Both the position numbers and the translations under genes were made by a program. A stretch of DNA of 64,000 nt from assembly GCF_024810105.1 (NCBI RefSeq), contig NZ_JANUDX010000001.1, forward strand, positions 620,001-684,000, written 5' to 3'. The notes beneath the pieces were generated by a model that did no database searches, was not told the origin of the DNA, and saw nothing but the letters and a program-made list of their open reading frames with translations. This DNA is from Stenotrophomonas sp. BIGb0135. Lineage in GTDB: Bacteria > Pseudomonadota > Gammaproteobacteria > Xanthomonadales > Xanthomonadaceae. Positions 62,322 to 64,000 of the stretch are shown here, in pieces; position 1 is the stretch's first letter; every line of letters starts with the position of its first letter.

Positions 62322-63344
62322 TCAGGAAAGGACGCTGGCAGCGGTTGGCAGCGCTGTGTCCGCCAGGGCATCGGTGGGCAGGCGTGGCGGTTCGTAGAGC
62401 ACCGCACCCAGGCGTTCACGGAACGCGGCGTCGCGTTCCAGGAAGCGGGCGCGGGCCGCCTGCCCCAGCGCACTGCATTGCCCCTCGCTCAACTGCAGCA
62501 CGCGCGCCACGCCGGCTTCGATTGCCGCGGCATCCACGCGATGGCGCTGGGTCAGCCCCATCGGCGCCCCCGGCGTGCAGGCGAGCAACACGCCACAGTC
62601 GGCGTCGACCAGCTCGTTCATCGGTGCCGCGTCGGTGGTCAGCACCACCGCGCCGACGCTCATCGCCTCGGCGATCGAATGCCCATAGCCTTCCGCCTCG
62701 GACGGGCAGATGTGGAAGCGGTGCGCATTCTGCAGGCTGCGCAGGACGGCATCGTCGAGATACCCGGGATGCAGCACGATGTTGGATGCGACCGCTGCGG
62801 CGCGGGCATGCCGGTGGCGCTGCACGACCGTCAATGGCGGCCACTCCGGGTGGCGTGCCCAGGTGTCCAGCAGCACCGCCGTGCCCTTGGCCGTGCTGCG
62901 CCCGGCGAGGTGGAAGAACGCGGGCACGCGCGGCACCGCGGGATCGAAGCGGTCCGCACAGGTGAAGCCCGTATACAGCGTCGCGCAGCCCAGCTGTGCG
63001 AACAGGGTTTCGGCATGCCGGGTCTTGCACAGCACCCGTTCGAACCGCGGCAGCAAGGCAACCCAATCGGGCGCGAACCACTCCGGGTTGGGGATCAGCA
63101 GGTTGCGCGCGGCGCAGCCCAGGGTGGGTGCATAGATGCGCTCCAGCGATACCTGCACGTCGAAGCGGCCGCGCACCCGGCAGGAGGCGCGCGTCCACCA
63201 CTGGTACACGTGGTTACGCCAGCGATGGCGCCCCAGGCCCACTGCGGCAACCTGGTGACCGGCCCGCAGCACGTCGGCCACGATCGCCAGATCGCGGCTC
63301 AATCCAGCGCCGTTGTCGCGGGTGATGACACGCAGCTTGGCCAC
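62322..63344 (-). CDS. Glycosyltransferase (GT4-like)
   Basis: A 340-aa GT-B enzyme. The N-domain has ITRDNGAGLSRDLAIVADVL, and the middle has PNPEWFAPDW and RVLCKTRHAETLF. The C-domain has the nucleotide-sugar motif CPSEAEGYGHSIAEAMSVGA (E-x7-E) and VLTTDAAPMNELV. It is cytoplasmic with no membrane span. It lies between a HAD phosphatase gene and the CDP-glycerol-transferase-like gene, all leftward, suggesting one surface-glycan operon. Donor and acceptor unknown. Confidence 0.88.
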   Translation of the reverse strand: MAKLRVITRDNGAGLSRDLAIVADVLRAGHQVAAVGLGRHRWRNHVYQWWTRASCRVRGRFDVQVSLERIYAPTLGCAARNLLIPNPEWFAPDWVALLPRFERVLCKTRHAETLFAQLGCATLYTGFTCADRFDPAVPRVPAFFHLAGRSTAKGTAVLLDTWARHPEWPPLTVVQRHRHARAAAVASNIVLHPGYLDDAVLRSLQNAHRFHICPSEAEGYGHSIAEAMSVGAVVLTTDAAPMNELVDADCGVLLACTPGAPMGLTQRHRVDAAAIEAGVARVLQLSEGQCSALGQAARARFLERDAAFRERLGAVLYEPPRLPTDALADTALPTAASVLS

Positions 63345-63442
63345 ATCCTTGTCCTCGATCGCCGCGGCACCGCCGGCATGGTCGGCGCGGGTCGTCGTTT
63401 CCCTGCCGCATCATCGGCTGACGCGCCGGCCCGATGCAAGCG

Positions 63443-64000
63443 TCAGCGTGCGGCCCCCTGGCCACGCCACGGCAGTATCGGCGCGCGCACCTGCAGTGCC
63501 TGTTCGATGCGACGCACGCACCCGGGCTTCGGGCTCACCAGGCACCACTGCGCGCTGTTGCGCAGCAACGGCAGGTCGGCGTGGTGGTCGGTATAGGCCA
63601 TCGCCCACGGTGGCGGGTAGCCGCGCGCGGTCAGCAGCGGGATCTTGTTGGGGCCCAGGCAATGCTGGTCGCTCACCCAGCCGCCCAGCCACGGGCGCAA
63701 CGTGGAGGCCACCAGCGGCACCTCGGCCAGGCCACCGCGCGCCAGCAGCGCGCGTGCCAATGGCTCCCAGCAGCCGGTCGCGATGACCACGCGGTCGCCG
63801 TTGGCCAGGTGAGTGCGCAGGCACGCCACCGCGTCCTCGATGAACACCGGCTCGCCCGCCGCGAACACCGCGTCCGCATGCGCCTGCGCCAACCGGTCCA
63901 GTTGCGTGCCGCTGCGGCCGAAGGTCGCCATCCATACCGCGAACCGCACCGGCAGCCGTCGGGTGCGACGCAGTGCCAGCAGCGGCAACAGCACCGGCGC
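63443..64000 (-). CDS. HAD-IB family phosphatase, N-terminus outside window
   Basis: The C-terminal ~185 residues of a haloacid-dehalogenase hydrolase of the phosphoserine-phosphatase type. The frame is open to the right edge, so the DxDGT nucleophile motif is not visible. Motif II is VVIATGCWEPLARALL (Thr), then LGPNKIPLLTARG (motif III Lys) and MAYTDHHADLPLLRNSAQWC (motif IV Asp). It may dephosphorylate a lipid or sugar phosphate in the adjoining glycan pathway. 98 bp before the glycosyltransferase. Confidence 0.85.
   Translation of the reverse strand, partial: APVLLPLLALRRTRRLPVRFAVWMATFGRSGTQLDRLAQAHADAVFAAGEPVFIEDAVACLRTHLANGDRVVIATGCWEPLARALLARGGLAEVPLVASTLRPWLGGWVSDQHCLGPNKIPLLTARGYPPPWAMAYTDHHADLPLLRNSAQWCLVSPKPGCVRRIEQALQVRAPILPWRGQGAAR

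Overview
The window is high-GC chromosomal DNA from a gammaproteobacterium of the Lysobacteraceae (Xanthomonadaceae), most likely Stenotrophomonas. Three things point there. The gene order serC-pheA-aroA and the divergent hutCF/hutIHGU histidine-degradation locus are arranged as in that family. Two long arrays of palindromes begin with GTAG and pair as inverted dimers, which is the hallmark of the SMAG repeats of Stenotrophomonas. There are also several TonB-dependent receptors and several TonB-like proteins.

Layout. 1-8.7 kb: redox and stress genes (two YghA-like short-chain dehydrogenases, a GH15 glucoamylase/trehalase-like enzyme, then a TetR regulator divergent from an Old Yellow Enzyme, an SDR and a quinone-reductase-like dehydrogenase). 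A poly-C run of 15 lies between the TetR gene and the OYE gene. 8.7-12.9 kb: an iron-uptake unit (XRE regulator, TonB-dependent siderophore receptor, PepSY membrane protein, 41-aa membrane peptide). 12.9-21 kb: secreted nuclease, NepI-like exporter with a divergent AraC regulator, a run of small unknown genes including an H-NS-like protein, and two tandem DUF1254/DUF1214 lipoproteins. 21-25.2 kb: a decayed mobile region ending at a tRNA-Ser(UGA) gene. It holds three fragments of one integrase family, a degenerate att direct repeat, a broken MobA/MobL relaxase, an IS3-family transposase remnant and the last part of an Rhs protein. Among the debris are intact genes for a DUF4189 protein, an LprI-like lysozyme-inhibitor protein and a 70-aa unknown.

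25.4-38.7 kb: LysR/azoreductase pair, an SH3 protein, a SMAG array, serS, two TonB-like genes, a second hairpin-repeat region carrying degraded copies of the neighbouring tonB gene, then aroA, pheA and serC (serine and aromatic amino acids), an FHA protein, polyhydroxyalkanoate-granule proteins and a membrane-anchored Mrr-like nuclease. 38.7-46.2 kb: the full five-step histidine degradation pathway via formiminoglutamate deiminase (hutC, hutF | hutI, hutH, hutG, hutU), with a HutC operator candidate between the two arms. 46.3-50.6 kb: second SMAG array, a FecA-like receptor, a propeller-like unknown and an EF-hand protein.

50.6-59.6 kb: small membrane genes, a VOC protein, then what looks like a local FNR regulon: an FNR-family regulator with an unusual cysteine pattern, a small exported protein behind a TTGAC-N4-ATCAA box, and an operon (membrane protein, multicopper oxidase, outer-membrane barrel, SCO copper chaperone) divergent from a MarC-family gene across two more FNR boxes. 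58.4-64 kb: TetR/thioesterase pair, exported unknown, SGNH hydrolase, and three genes of a cell-surface glycoconjugate cluster (CDP-glycerol transferase-like, glycosyltransferase, HAD phosphatase running off the right edge).

No CRISPR array, intact prophage or intact insertion sequence was seen. The most unusual material is the tRNA-Ser debris field, the poly-C tract, the tonB fragments inside hairpin repeats and the FNR regulon.
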